Shown here one piece after another: positions 23,191 to 35,159 of a DNA stretch of 64,000 nt. Source of the DNA: Candidula unifasciata (lineage: Eukaryota > Mollusca > Gastropoda > Stylommatophora > Geomitridae); contig CAJHNH020001151.1 of the NCBI GenBank assembly GCA_905116865.2, positions 197,604-261,603 on the forward strand, given 5' to 3'. The position numbers and the translations under genes were made by a program. The notes below the pieces were generated by a model. That model was not told the origin of the DNA and made no database searches. It saw only the letters and a list, made by a program, of their open reading frames with translations. Position 1 is the stretch's first letter; each line of letters starts with the position of its first letter.

Positions 23191-23470
23191 AGTAGTAGCA
23201 GAAGAAGAAGAAGAAAAAGAAGAAGAAGAAGAAGAAGAAGAATGAAGAAGAAGAAAAAGATAATGATGATGATGAGGAGGGAGAAGAAGAGGAAGAAAAA
23301 GGAAGAAATAAAGAAAAATGAAGAATCAGAAAAAAAAGGAAGAAAGAATAGGACAAAGAAGGACAAGATATAAAGAAACAGAAAATAGGAGGAAGAAAAA
23401 GAAGAAGAGAATGAAGAAGGAAATGAAGAAGAAAAAAAAAGAAATGGAAAAAGGACTAGCAGCGGCAGGA
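23191..23470. repeat. GAA-rich polypurine tract
   Basis: Imperfect GAA, GGA and GAT triplets over about 280 bp on the plus strand. The open frames on both strands (Lys/Arg-rich and Phe/Leu-rich) are artefacts. Confidence 0.9.
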
Positions 23471-24650
23471 GCAGGAAGAGAAGAAGGATGAGAGAATAGA
23501 AGGTAACGAGATACAACCGATGCCTTTGTTTGCAGAGGTCTACCAACACGAAGATGGGAACATGATGTAAGTGACCCCTTGAATATGAGAGTGCACGAGC
23601 CAGAAGAGCTGGTGAGAGACCGAGTTTCTTTCAGCCATGACCACGATGAGAGCGACGTTCTGCAAAATACTTGCTATATGATGAGGATTTATCCTAACGG
23701 TTCATTTCATGCTTTCGAAATTAGTCGCTGGCGATTTGATGTCAGTGTTTTGCGATTATGTTGATGATATTCACTACTCTTCAGAAAATGTAATGTGGTG
23801 AATTCCCGGGGAAATCCCAGAGTGTTCCTGATGTGGAGGACAATGTCAGAGGACCAATAATACAAGAGGAAAATGAGATAAGTGGGTCTCGAGTATCCCG
23901 TGGTGAGTGAATACGGTATACAAGAAAAGCGCGAGACTGGAACGGATGGCGTGAACCCAGAGAGGATAGTAAGACAGTTGAAGTTCGGACCTGGTTGTGT
24001 GCGGTCGTATGTGAGAGAACACCTGATGAGAATGGAGAACTTGTGACCACGTATAATTGTTCAAGAGCAGAGATGAATGTTTGCACGAGTACGAAAGAAT
24101 GCGCTGTCAGGAGACATTGTGTCTGCGAATAAAGGTCTATAACTGAACGTTCGTCGTCTGGTGTGTCCTAGCAACTATGTGTACGTCAATATAGCATTGT
24201 GGCGAGTAGAAACAAATCCCTAGCAGAGTACATTGCAAAAAGCAATAGGATTGTACAAGGTAAATTTGACAAAGAAAACCACATAAATGCCATTAATTTT
24301 TGACATTTGTTTCTGATATTTTCAAAAGGTTAGTACTACTAATTTAGGAACTGAAAGAAAATACAACCTACACAAACTGTATCAGATCATAAACACGAAA
24401 AATACATACATCAGTTGGGTGAAATTCATTGTTGACGAGGTAGGTAACTAGCTATCGAATCCCATTAGGCATGACAATCTATATAATGACCTTACTTTTC
24501 GCACCCCGTGATATTCGTTTTAATGTGAATAAACCGTGTGCTCCCCAATCTGAAGGTTTTCTGTTTTAGTCCAGACTCTATCCTTAGTCTTCACGATATG
24601 CGTCAAGCATGGCAATAGTGACATCGTTTCTGTCCCCTACGGGATCAACC
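23471..24650. other. Spacer; possible LTR-like segment
   Basis: A 61-codon frame (23579-23764, plus) and a 101-codon frame (23781-24086, minus) have no known motif. The stretch 23790-24180 ends with GCGAATAAAGGTCTATAACT, which could be a polyadenylation signal of a solo LTR, but no TG...CA borders or target duplication were found. Confidence 0.25.
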
Positions 24651-24654
24651 ATAA

Positions 24655-25050
24655 CAACCGCATTATCCGGACCCCAGCGCAGCCCGGCACAAAGGTAAAG
24701 GGTAGACCTTTCCGTCTCCCTGCGTAACCCGGCACAAAGGTAAAGGGTAGACCTTTCCGCCTCCCTGCGTAACCCGGCACAAAGGTAAAGGGTAGACCTT
24801 TCCGCCTCCCTGCGTAACCCGGCACACAGATGCAGTGTAGACTTGTCCGCGACCCGGTGTAACCCGGCACAAAGAAAAAGTAGAGACTTGTTAGCGTTCC
24901 TGTGTAACCCGTCACAAAGATAAAAGGTAGACTTACAGCGTCTCTGCATAATTCGGCACACAGATAAAGGTCAGACCTGCGTAACCCGTCACACAGATTA
25001 GGGTTAGATTTTTTTGGCAATCCTGCATAACCGGACACAACGAAAAAGGC
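24655..25050. repeat. 45-bp minisatellite
   Basis: Three near-identical and several diverged units of 45 bp containing CTGCGTAACCCGGCACAAAG and GGTAGACCTTTCC. Divisible by three, so the minus strand stays open with a 15-residue repeat RVTQGGGKVYPLPLC. There is no sign of a genuine gene. A weak unit also appears near 25165-25195. Confidence 0.9.
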
Positions 25051-25229
25051 TAGACGGATAACTGGCCGAAACTATTGTTCAAAGAGCGACCAAACTACTG
25101 ATGCTCGGTAGATCTCTGGCTGTATATGCTGTCATGCGGAGCTCCTCTAGTACACTTGACCGCGTCCCTGTGTAGCCCAGCACAACGATTTAGGGTAGGT
25201 AGCCTTGTCATTTGGCGATGTGATTGGTC

Positions 25230-25498
25230 AGTCAGTGGGAGGGCCTCCGTGGAATAGCGACTACGGATCGGAAGGTCTTGAGTTCGGGTCCTGACGGAAC
25301 CAGACATTTTTCAAAAATGACCTTGTCTCTTAGGTCGACCCATGCCTGAGTGGGTAACAGGCACAGTCCCGAGAAGTAAAGGCAGCCGGTGTGATGCTAA
25401 CCACATCACCCACCAAGCGCATATTGGTCTATAACGTATAGGTCTAGCCGTATATGCCCAATACACATGAAGGCATGGAAAAGAGTCCTTTTAGTGAG
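25230..25498 (+). mobile_element. SINE type B, full length
   Basis: Head GGCCTCCGTGGAATAGCGAC with B box GAGTTCGGGTCC, then TAGGTCGACCCATGCCTGAG, GAAGTAAAGGCAGCCGGTG, ATCACCCACC and the 3' end GGCATGGAAAAGAGTCCTTT. One of the best preserved type B copies. Confidence 0.85.
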
Positions 25499-25499
25499 A

Positions 25500-26160
25500 T
25501 AATCCAATATTGTCTGATGATATCAGTCTGAATATTCTTGAGCATATTCTGCAAGTCACTCTGAACCCATTTGTGACTTCTTGACTACACATCCACTTCT
25601 CTTGTTACAGTTTTGGTCCCTTTTGTGTGACTGTTTAACTACAAATGCACCAATTAGCTCCTGGATGCCCCCCCCCCCACCCCCTCCCACTTACTCTCCT
25701 CATTGAGCTTTCTGCACACGCCCATGCACTTTGCCTTCACTGAATGACTATTCCATCCGTGTACCCAACACCACCACTTTCGTATTTGCTCTTATTTAAA
25801 GTTATAGGATGGGAAGTCACTGTCGTTTTTACCTTGTTTTTCGAGAGTGTAATAAAAAAAGCACATCTGTGTGTGTTTAACATGTGTGTGCGTGCGCATG
25901 CGTTCGTTCATTCAGTGCACTTGTTCTGTAATCACATTCAAAGAAAAAGTATATGAAAACACTGCCAGATTCACAATGTCACAAGTGTTTCACCGTCTAA
26001 GAGCGTGTTTATGTGTGCCTGTCTGTGTGCTAGCGCGTGCATTTGTATAGTCATGTGCTCTTTATTTGCTACAGCTCTTATGTTTAAACAAGGCGACAGG
26101 TGGCGAGATGCTTAAAAAATGTGTGCAGAAAACGGAGAAATATAATTGATGGTGTCTGTG
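25500..26160. other. Spacer without recognised gene
   Basis: C run near 25670 and GT-rich words near 25880-26040. No coding region or repeat family recognised. Confidence 0.4.
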
Positions 26161-26165
26161 GGGAG

Positions 26166-26299
26166 GAGGAGGAGGGGCGGGGGGGGGGGGGGCGGCGGGG
26201 ATAATGTGGGAGAGAATATGCAGGAGACAGTTATAAAAATATAGGGTGACGAGACCGAAATACGATTCGAGATAGCCAGAGAGGCAAAGAGAAACACGT

Positions 26300-26386
<87 letters not shown>
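26166..26386. repeat. G run and CA/GA microsatellites
   Basis: G-rich run at 26166-26199, (CA)n at 26300-26330 and (GA)n at 26331-26385. Overlapping open frames are artefacts. Confidence 0.9.
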
Positions 26387-26389
<3 letters not shown>

Positions 26390-27165
26390 TGTAGATACCT
26401 GGTTGTCGGTAACGTAATTAAATCTTCACCAGAGCCTGTGGCTGATTAGAAAGAGTGGGAGCAATGCAGTTTTGAGTGAGATGGGATGTGCGATAAGAAA
26501 CTAGGTTTTTTAAACATCATACCTGATCACTGGCACAGTATAGAAGTGGAGAGGTGAAACGAATTTCAAGCTTCAGCAAAAACAGACGTGGGTGGAATGG
26601 CACTATTGACAGAGAAGATTACATGTGTGCGTGTGAGTATGTGTCTGTGAGTGTGTATGTCTGTGTTCTCGCGCACGCGTGTGTGAATGTTTGACAGCGA
26701 GTGACGTATCCTGAGTGCCCACGAACGACCATTGAAAGTTTGTGACAAAAGAGAATGTCATTTGCCGAAGAAGTAGTTAAAAATATTATGAGAATACATT
26801 CGCATGGATTAATTAGCACTTATAAGCCTGAGCAAGTAAATAAAGGGCTCTTTTATAACTTTTATAACTGACATTTTTTTTAATGTCAGTAAAACTTCTT
26901 GCCTTTGATGTTCATCGTCATCACCTTCATCATCATCGTAAATATATACTTTTGCCTTTACTGTCACAATGCTGGTGTCACGTGCCTTTATTTGGGTTTT
27001 GCCTAGTAAATAAAAAAGCACTCTGAAGTAGTTTTAGGGTTGAGATGTTGGCTCACAATGGTCTAGGCGGAATCCCGCAGCTCTAAAAGATTTTAACAAT
27101 CTTCAAATATGAGGTGACTCAGATTATGGCAAATTATGGAGAGACAAGAAGAGTAGGTGAGGTTT
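26390..27165. other. Spacer without recognised gene
   Basis: GT-rich words near 26620-26690; otherwise featureless. A (CAT)n-like stretch lies near 26910-26940. Confidence 0.4.
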
Positions 27166-27783
27166 AATTGCAAAGGTGAATGAATACTGCTTGAAAACTG
27201 AGAGCACCGCGCACAACGTTTCTACATCCAGTATTAGAATGGAGGTGGAGGCAGTAATGGCAGCTTTCCGATGGCTGGAGAACAGGACAGCCCGATATGT
27301 TATGATTGTAAAAGACTCACAGAGAATGCTTCAGAAATTGAAACTGCTGTCCTGCACGCATTTTGGCTTGCATCACTTAATAATACTGAGATCATGAGCA
27401 TATCATAGATTTTCTGTCCAGGGTATTCAGGTGTGCGAGGTAACGAACAGGCTGATAGATTAGCTGCTGTCGCTCCTCTGGGCGATAAGCTACTATATGA
27501 TAAAGTGGATGCTATAAAGGCTCTATAGAATCAAATGGACAGTGCAATGGAACGTTTAGAGAATCCATACACTTCAAGCCTGATTCAACGGGGCGGGGTG
27601 GGGGGCGGGGAGGGGGTGTAAGTAGAGATTTTGGAAAATATTTAACATTGAAGGGTAAACAGAGGCGGATTTTTAATCAGGTTTGCAGCCGGTAATATTA
27701 GCATGCCAACTCTTCGTTGGTTACTGAAGAAGGGGACGGAGCACGTGTGGGAAAGTCCTGAGTGCAGTGATGTAAATGTTTGA
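27166..27783 (+). pseudogene. RNase H relic of a non-LTR retrotransposon
   Basis: Diverged relative of the elements at 4.9 and 52.2 kb. The frame at 27176 keeps SSIRMEVEAVMAAFRWLENR, then KDSQRML where the third acidic motif should be. After a break, another frame keeps GVRGNEQADRLA (near 27435-27465), and the C-terminal MPTLRWLLKKGTE is near 27700. Stops and frame changes separate these pieces and a G-rich run (27589-27617) sits inside. The RT part is absent, so it is 5' truncated. Confidence 0.8.
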
Positions 27784-27814
27784 GTCATTCATTCTTTATT
27801 CAAAGGGATGCGTT

Positions 27815-27990
27815 GTCTTGAGGCATAGTGTCTGCCTCGAGTGCTAGAGGTTTCGGGTTCAATCCCCGGTAAGCACTGGAATTTTTTTCACGTGGACTTA
27901 GACTTCTAGTAAATTTCCCTGGTCCCTGGGTAGTGGGATCGGACGCCCGTTTGCATTGTAGCGCACGCAAAATATCCATTGACAGTTGGA
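27815..27990 (+). mobile_element. tRNA-derived SINE, type E
   Basis: Head TGTCTTGAGGCATAGTGTCT, B box CGGGTTCAATCCCCGG, then TTTTTTTCACGTGGACTTAG and TCCCTGGTCCCTGGGTAGTG. Shares order and words with the minus-strand copy at 6.5 kb. It lies about 30 bp after the RNase H relic. Confidence 0.65.
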
Positions 27991-27999
27991 GATAGAAAA

Positions 28000-29370
28000 G
28001 AGTAGCCTAACGGCGTAACCAAATCTACCCAAAGCATTTCCGGAACCTGGCCTGTGCTACAGAGCATGTGTTGTGCTGAGCTTCTTCGGACTCAGACCTG
28101 AGTTACAAGACGAACGGGGATCTTAGGCGTTACTTTCCGTTTGCCATGATGTTAAACGTTGTTCAAACCTCAAACCTCATTCTTAAATCAGCAATGTGTA
28201 AATCTGGAAAGCAACGCCCTTCAACTGTTTGCATTCAAGGACGGAGAAAATGGGAGAAATATAGGCGGCATTTAATTCATTCAGGCCAGTGCTATACAAT
28301 TAGTGGCTTCGCTAATGCGACATCTGTCGTTACCACCAGCTAGAAAATCTCATTTACGTGGCTGGAGCTTTTTTTTTTTGGTTCCCATTAACATCATAAA
28401 CATCTGCTTATTACTACCTATTAGATTTATGACGTTACTAGATTATATTTATTACTATACTAAGAATTCTACTTTGTATAGGGTTCTGTGTATAATTAAA
28501 GCACATTGCAGCATTTGTAATTAGGACTTAGAAATAGTTAAAATTTGTAATACTACCAATAACATGATATGCGAACGAATAACTGTATGGGAGGAGTAAG
28601 ACTGCAAGGGCAGCAGGAATTACATGATTACTTGCCCAATTCGTAACCAGTTAAAAATAAAATAGAGACCAGTCACGATGTGTTACAGTTGATCAGGGTC
28701 CATTGTGGCATAGCAGGAAAGGAAAGTTGAGATAAACTGGACAAAGATGAACAGAGGGAAAATATGACCGACATCATATCCTGGGCAAGATTCAGACTTG
28801 AGGCCCTATGCTCTATAAAGCTGTGAGGCCCTACTGTTTTAAATTAGGCCAGCTAACCTAAAAAAATGTTCAATACAATGTATATAGTTAATGGAAATAT
28901 TTATTCGTATTATTTTTTAATTAAAAGAAATAATAAAGAATGTCCGTGCAATATCACATAAACTACATACTATAATCCTCTAAAATGCTTTAAGTCACAA
29001 CTCAAACCAGGTTTTTTTCCTCTTAATTTCCCAAATGCAGAATTATTGATTAAATGATATGCTGTATCACATTTCGCTTTCTATACACATGATGCTTGGT
29101 GCAGACTAAGTTGCTGTCACTCCATTTTTTTTTAAAAACTACTCTTTAGCTGTGAAAATGATCTTTCTCCTAAACAGGTTATTACCATTAGGCCAACAAA
29201 TATCGTAATATTGCTTCAACACTAGTAAAAGTTGACTTTATCTTGTCTTGAAAGGATTATTTGATACATATCTTTGTGTTGACATTTTCAGAATAATTCT
29301 GCTTGTCGTAATCATATAACTACCTCAGTTCAATCGCGAGGTTAATATTAACAGTGTGTGTGTACTATTT
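28000..29370. other. Spacer; one possible RNase H fragment
   Basis: At 28690-28745 the plus strand can be read as HCGIAGKE...DKL, close to the last RNase H motif of jockey-like elements but with a stop. The rest is AT-rich sequence with no recognised feature. Confidence 0.3.
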
Positions 29371-29375
29371 AATGA

Positions 29376-29580
29376 TTCAAATGCCGGGATTCCGGGTTCG
29401 ATCCTAGCTGCGAACGAAGCGCCTTGCGTTAGTTTCGACAGTGGTATCAAGAAAGCCGTCCGTCCAGAAAACAATGGCAAACTACTCGACGTAAATTTAC
29501 CTAAAAGAACCACGCAACAGCCAGGAGCTATTGGGTTGGTTCTGCAACGTCCTGTAAAGGATACGCAACTAACCTAACTA
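29376..29580 (+). mobile_element. SINE type A, 5' truncated head
   Basis: Begins in the head at ATGCCGGGATTCCGGGTTCG, with B box GGTTCGATCCTAGC, central block GGCAAACTACTCGACG and a complete 3' end GTTCTGCAACGTCCTGTAAA. Confidence 0.85.
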
Positions 29581-29639
29581 TTTAATGAAAAGATCCACTG
29601 CTTTACGTAGATGTCCATCTGATGCTTCTGAAATATTGA

Positions 29640-30375
29640 GATCTCTGCAGAGTGAGTGACCCCACCCTCAGCTGTGGCTTGTTTAGCTTTTGAGTGACAA
29701 GTCAGATGAGACAGATGTGGGGATCTTCACAGACGGGTCCGTTACACGAAGACATAAGAGTGCATGAGCATTTACAGCTCGCTCTTCAGGCAGATCAGTT
29801 CAGGAAGCCAGCGGTGCCTTCTCCATGACCACCAGCAGCATGATGATAGAGGTGATGGTGATGACACAAGCTTTCATATGGCTAGAATCACAGGACTATT
29901 CCCGCGTGTGTGTGTTGAGTGACTCTTTGAGCATGATCGGGCGGGTCGAGGCAGGCTGGTTACGCAGCCAGTGGCTTGAGTCGTTGCAAAATTCTCCTGT
30001 GTGTGTAGTTACTTTCATATTCGTGCCAGGGCATGCAAGCGTTGTTGGTAATGAGAGAGCTGATAGACTGGCAGGCGCTGCATTAATTAAAGATGGCCGG
30101 CCAATGGATTACTCAGACATTGTCATTGCCTTTACAGAGATATGACGCTCTGAGGAATTTGTAAGCAACGTGTCCACACACTGCTAAAAATACGCAAATT
30201 GGGAGTAAAGATCGGCACAGCCAAGCATGAGAAGCACACCGGCCACACACGAATTAACCAACATAGGACTGGCACTATTAACCGCACGACACTGATGAAT
30301 ATGTTGAGAAGGGAATCTGAGCGCCTTTGGATGTGTCCAGAATGCTGTGAAGATAATCTAACTCATAACTCATTA
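29640..30375 (+). pseudogene. RNase H relic of a second non-LTR family
   Basis: Distinct from the 4.9/52.2 kb family. FTDGSVTRR (near 29730), a frame 29825-30145 with MMIEVMVMTQAFIWLE, VLSDSLSMIGRV and GNERADRLAG, then a C-terminal frame with GTINRTTLMNMLRRE and WMCPECCED. A TGA replaces the usual Trp after the first motif (29766-29768), and further stops split the pieces, so it is inactive. The order of the acidic motifs is intact in sequence. Repeat F follows about 170 bp downstream and could be its 3' end. Confidence 0.8.
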
Positions 30376-30539
30376 CTGAGCGATTACTCGAATGCAGGAC
30401 GGATCCCGTATCATAAAAAGTGTTAGAGGCACTGATCAGGAAGAAACGCCTGGTGGCGGTGAAATTACCAGACGACCCAGTCAAAAGAATAAACTGAAGA
30501 CAGAACATTACAGTTTATATCTATTGGCGATTTGGCCCT

Positions 30540-30715
30540 TCTGGTCGGGACAGTATTTGTGGTCTGTTTTCTTAGATGGCATCAACACTTCAGGCGCCCT
30601 TTTCAACAAGACTCTTGGTGGCCTGCAATGCTAACCCATTTTTGATGGCGCACATAACCTAGTCAGAATTATAACCTCAAGCTCCCCATTCGGAGAAGCT
30701 GGTTGAACGTGACGA
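30540..30715 (+). repeat. Repeat F, copy 1
   Basis: Shared words GGTGGCCTGCAATGC, ATGGCGCACATAACC and GAAGCTGGTTGAACGTGAC recur at 33.6 and 37.2 kb. It lies downstream of an RNase H relic in the same orientation, which suggests a LINE 3' untranslated region. Confidence 0.6.
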
Positions 30716-30719
30716 TTTG

Positions 30720-31830
30720 TATGTTTGTTGTTGAGCAAAGTACCTACCTGTCCACATTAAAGTTTTTCGACTAGAAACAGGACATTGCAGACGTACTGCG
30801 AAGCACAGAATAAAGACGGCGCAAACCGCACAACAACAAAATCTTCGAGAAGACACATGACCAGATAGAAGAGGCATCCAATACAAATCGTGGGGAAACC
30901 TTGGAGATTCGCTGCTGACGTGCCAGTTCATGGAGGCAACACAACTGATAACCCAGGCAAATAAAACTGATCGCAAAGAAAAAGTGGAAGAGAAAAGAAA
31001 AGAGTTCGTCCGTTCGTTCGTTTATTCGTTCCATGCGATTTCTCCGTTCTTTGGGTCGATATTTTTAGCAGACAGCCCAAACAATTATAAGCGGACCAAA
31101 AGCTAAAGAAGATGGGTGTAAAATGTAAAGAATATGAGATTGTTTTTCTTTGATTTACTTATAAGTATCCAACTCCCCCCGTAAGATGTATCTAACTCTC
31201 TATTATTGCACCTGCCAAACCGTTTAATTTCTATCACTCTGTGCAGTTCTGAAGCAGTTAATGAATATTTCTGGCTTATTAGTTTATGCATTTAATAGGC
31301 TATAAACACCTCAAAGACGTGCACACGGTGCAAGGAGTTTGTATGCAAGCTTGAATGTATCTTAGAAATTCTTGCAACTCTATCTCCACACAAATTTATA
31401 GGTGTGGCAAAAATAAAGTGGATAGTTCATCATAACCATCTTATCAGTAGCGTTTAAATGTGTCGGTTTTGTGTGTGTGTGTGTGTGTGTGTGTCCCCCC
31501 CCCCCCCTTTCCCTCCATATAGTATGTAAAAAAAAAAGCGAACTGGGTGCTATCTAATCATTTGGCGACTCCACCCGATCACCTCAAACCGTTAATCTTT
31601 GACCTGCTAGTATCACATAGAGGTGTATTTAAATACATTCGCTTGATGGACATCTTTAATGATAACTGGTGTCATGTTTTCACATAAACCAAGCCACAGG
31701 TCTTCACCGTGTGATGACAGTTGCCTACCTCAGTTATATTTCATCACAAACTATAACGAACATCTACCTTTCTATCTGTTTGTCTGCATATTTGTCTGTC
31801 TATTCATTATCCATCCATGCATATGAGGTG
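30720..31830. other. Spacer without recognised gene
   Basis: Contains a TTCG-type microsatellite (31005-31030), of the kind seen as LINE tails at 32.7 and 57.03 kb, and a GT plus C run (31470-31508). No coding region recognised. Confidence 0.35.
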
Positions 31831-31834
31831 CACT

Positions 31835-31945
31835 GTACGTAGTATCCTGAGGCTCGCTTGTCGGCCCAAAGATCTTGGGTTCGAAACCACAGCGAGTCGT
31901 ATATTTTTCTTCTTTAGAAGTGATCTTAACTTCCATGTCGACCCA
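31835..31945 (+). mobile_element. SINE type B head remnant
   Basis: A B box CTTGGGTTCGAAACC after CCTGAGGCTCGCTTG, then TTCCATGTCGACCCATGA, after which the type B body is missing. Confidence 0.45.
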
Positions 31946-32260
31946 TGATAAAACGATTATTTTTTAGGTTTCCCCAGATACTCCCCCCCCCCCCTTCCCC
32001 CTTCCGATTCCTTAATTATTTTCCACCCACATTTTGTTCTATGAAGTAAGTTAAGTATGTCGATAATGTATATTTTCTAGCTTATTTGTAGCGAAAAAAA
32101 ATCGTTATAAACAAATGAGGAGACGTCACTCTGATCGTTTATTTTGTCAAAATGGCTACCCTAGTACCACGAACTATCCTGGAAAATATAGGCTACGGGT
32201 GTGGCGCTGACCTTTTCACGTGTCAAATGCTGATTGGTCTATTAAAATATGAGTCTAGGA

Positions 32261-32455
32261 CAGTGGCTCTGGAACTTCCTAGTGAAGCGACCCTTTTATA
32301 TCAGTTTCCTCATGTTGTAGCGACCCCCAAACAATTATTTTGCTTCATAACTTCAATGAATATGTGTTTTCCTATGGCCTTAGTCGACCCCTGTGAAAGA
32401 GTTGTTCAACCCAACAACAACAAAATGGTCGCGACCGGAAGACTGAGAACCGCTG
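32261..32455. mobile_element. hAT-type miniature element, 195 bp
   Basis: Left end CAGTGGCTCTGGAACTTCC; right end, read in reverse, CAGCGGTTCTCAGTCTTCC. Both lead into GGTCGC/AAGCGACCC-type subterminal words. Flanks GTCTAGGA (32253-32260) and GTCTATGA (32456-32463) match at 7 of 8 bases and fit an 8-bp target duplication. No transposase remains. Confidence 0.75.
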
Positions 32456-32463
32456 GTCTATGA

Positions 32464-33555
32464 CTATGTGCCTGAACGACCATCGGCAAAAAAAAAAAGT
32501 GTCCTTGACATATTTTAAATTTGTTCACATATCCATATGTTGACGCATCCATCAGCGGACGGATCTCAGATTACGAGAAGAGATAGAAAAGGTAGAGACA
32601 CTGATCAACTGGAGGCAGAGAACAAACATCAAACACTGAGCCTGGGCCATAGGTCAAAAATGTGTCGTTATTAACACTAAGCGGGGAAATCATATGGAAC
32701 AAATGAACGAACAAACGAACGAATTTTATTTTGTTTTTGCGATCGGTTTCATATGCCCGTTTTTTTTTTTTTTTTCAGTTATGTTGTTTTCGTGACATGC
32801 ATCCATTCACACAAATTCCCATACATTGATCCTTCTAATCATTCATTGTATTCAAGATTCAGGTGGACCTTTCTCCAGCCATCTTTCTGTCACTCGGTCT
32901 AACTGAAAACCTTTTCATCCACTCGTCCGTAGTTTATTTCGACCAGTTTGTCTGCTAACTAAATCTACAACACCTACTTCATATATTTCCATTTTACCAG
33001 CTGTAAACTACAGCGCAATTTCTGGTTGTTCATCTACATTCGGAGTTTAGTCGTGTTTAAGAATCTGACCGTTGTGTACACATCCGTTTGACAGATCTGA
33101 CTTTTTTGTATTCAGAGTGCTGGTTCCTTGCCTCATAGGCAAATGTACTCCTTCGAACGAAAGAAGGTCTCCAATTAATTGACTTTTACGACATTATTGT
33201 TGATACATAATGGGTCTATTTTCTCCCCCCCCCCTTCCACCAGAATGGGGCCCCGGAACCCACAGGGGATGCGATCACTTAATATAAAACAGCTAGTCAT
33301 CCATTCTATCAACCTTATGTTTCTGATCTTTTTTTTTCTATCCGTCTGTCTATCACTCTGTCCCTATATTTTTGAGTTAGACAATCGCTTATCTGCCTCT
33401 TTATCTCTCTATAAGCGTATCTGTCAATCTGTAGAATGTTTAGTTTACATATATCTTGAAAGTATCGTGACTTCGCTCCACAGTGTAGACATGAGTTTTG
33501 TATGAGCGTGCATCTCCAATATACATCACAACACACACTGTAAAACCATATCAGG
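32464..33555. other. Spacer without recognised gene
   Basis: An AACGAACG microsatellite (32706-32724) next to AATTTTATTTT could be a LINE tail read backwards. Open frames at 33179-33647 have no recognised motif. Confidence 0.35.
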
Positions 33556-33559
33556 ATCA

Positions 33560-33712
33560 TTGCCGGTCCGGATAGTATTTGGGTCAGTAACCTTTGATCG
33601 CATGCAACACTGTAGAAGTCTTTTTCAGGCCTGTTGGTGGCCTGCAATGCAGAGCCATTTTATATGGCGCACATAACTTACTCAGAGTTTTAATTTAAGG
33701 CTCCTCCTTCGT
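33560..33712 (+). repeat. Repeat F, copy 2
   Basis: Shares GTTGGTGGCCTGCAATGC, ATGGCGCACATAAC and AGGCTCC words with copy 1 at 30.54 kb, with about the same spacing. Confidence 0.55.
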
Positions 33713-34139
33713 GTCCATAATTTTTCTTTGTTTAATAGCAAAGCAACTAAACTGTAAAATCATATCTTCCTTATCATCCCTCAGCCACATAGAGTCCACA
33801 CACTAGTCCTATAGTCTGCTCTATCATGTGCAATCCTATAGTTGTCAGGGGTGGAATACGGTCAAACACCTTCGGAATCATTCAACAACGTTCGACTCTG
33901 GGTTTTCTCTTGGTCGTCCTTTTGTCCTCAGTCGAGTTACTTCTAATTGCAGTGCCTGATTAGTAACTCTCTGTTCGCCTTCACTCATAATGTGCCGATT
34001 ATGTTGACATCGTTTTTATTTCTTTCTCATAATTCTTGATACAACAGTCAGACGTTTCTCTTATTGCTTCAGTTTTGTGTGTGTGTGTGTGTTTATCGAT
34101 TTCCTACGGAGTTTACAGTCGGATTTTTTACCACTCAAC

Positions 34140-34316
34140 ACGAAGAAGATGAAGACAACCATGAAGAAGAAGAACAAGAAGAAGAAGAAGAAGAAGAAGA
34201 AGAAGAAGAAGAAGAAGAAGAAGAAGAAGAAGAAGAAGAAGATGAAGAAGAAGAAGAAGAAAATAAGAAGAAGAAAAAGAAAAAGAAGAAGATGAAGAAG
34301 AAAAAGACGAAGAAAA
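34140..34316. repeat. (GAA)n polypurine tract
   Basis: More than 25 GAA triplets in the core (34163-34240) with A-rich interruptions. The Glu-, Lys- and Leu/Phe-rich frames are artefacts. Confidence 0.95.
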
Positions 34317-34890
34317 ACCATTACAGTTTAAAAAGCACAACTTTGTATTAATATTATATATTTATATAATTTAATGTTCATATTTTGTCGATGTTTAAAT
34401 GCTTGTGATGCTCTACCGATAATATAATTAACGTGTACGCGTGTGTGTGTGTGTGTGTTTGTGTTTGTTTGTTTATGTGTGTGTTTTCTTGAAAATCAAC
34501 GGTACTACTCTAAAATTCTTGACTTTTCTTTTAGAAGGACAATTCAGTTTGCAGACTTTTGACCTTCTAATTGTGTTTTCTTGATCGTGTCGAAAGAAGT
34601 CGGCAAATCATTTGCTTTAGCAATACAGAAACTTAACAACACGAAGATCAAATGGCACAGCACCTGCTATTGAGTTAAAGTAAACATTTTGAGATTATTC
34701 ATCTTTCCTGTGGTCACTTATTGATGTGCGTCATGGACTGACACACTGAATAAAAATAAAAATCAGAGCTTTCGAACTGAAATGTTTCAGAAAATTGCTT
34801 GTGGTGTCGTAGATTAAGAACAAGTGAATGACATCCCAAACGACCTGAGCATCGCAGAGAGCTGGCTCATAAAAATGCACTCGAAAGCAG
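34317..34890. other. Spacer without recognised gene
   Basis: GT microsatellite at 34439-34460; otherwise featureless AT-rich sequence. Confidence 0.4.
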
Positions 34891-34903
34891 AAGTATTCTG
34901 GCC

Positions 34904-35150
34904 CAGGGGTGCCAATGATGGGGTTTTCCCCCCAGATCTGGGTTTTTTTCAGAGTCCTCAGGGAAATCTGGGTTTTCTTTAAAATATATCCTTATATAAA
35001 AGTGGTAATTGTTTCGTTTCGTAACTATAAATTTTGTACATTTTAACAATCTGGGTTTTTTATTTTGTTTTCTTGTTCTTTGTCTATGTATTGCTTGGGT
35101 TTTTGTTAAAAAAAGCTGGGTTTTTCAAAAAAATCCCATTGGCAGCCCTG
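34904..35150. mobile_element. hAT-type miniature element, 247 bp, exact 8-bp duplication
   Basis: Left end CAGGGGTGCCAATGATGGGG; right end, read in reverse, CAGGGCTGCCAATGGGATTTT. TTCTGGCC flanks it exactly on both sides (34896-34903 and 35151-35158). The interior has repeated CTGGGTTTT words and no coding frame. The perfect duplication fixes the borders and suggests a fairly recent insertion. Confidence 0.9.
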
Positions 35151-35159
35151 TTCTGGCCA

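Noticed and set aside
23781..24086. 101-codon minus-strand frame, or solo LTR ending near 24180
   Set aside because: No domain; no TG...CA borders, primer site or target duplication could be found.
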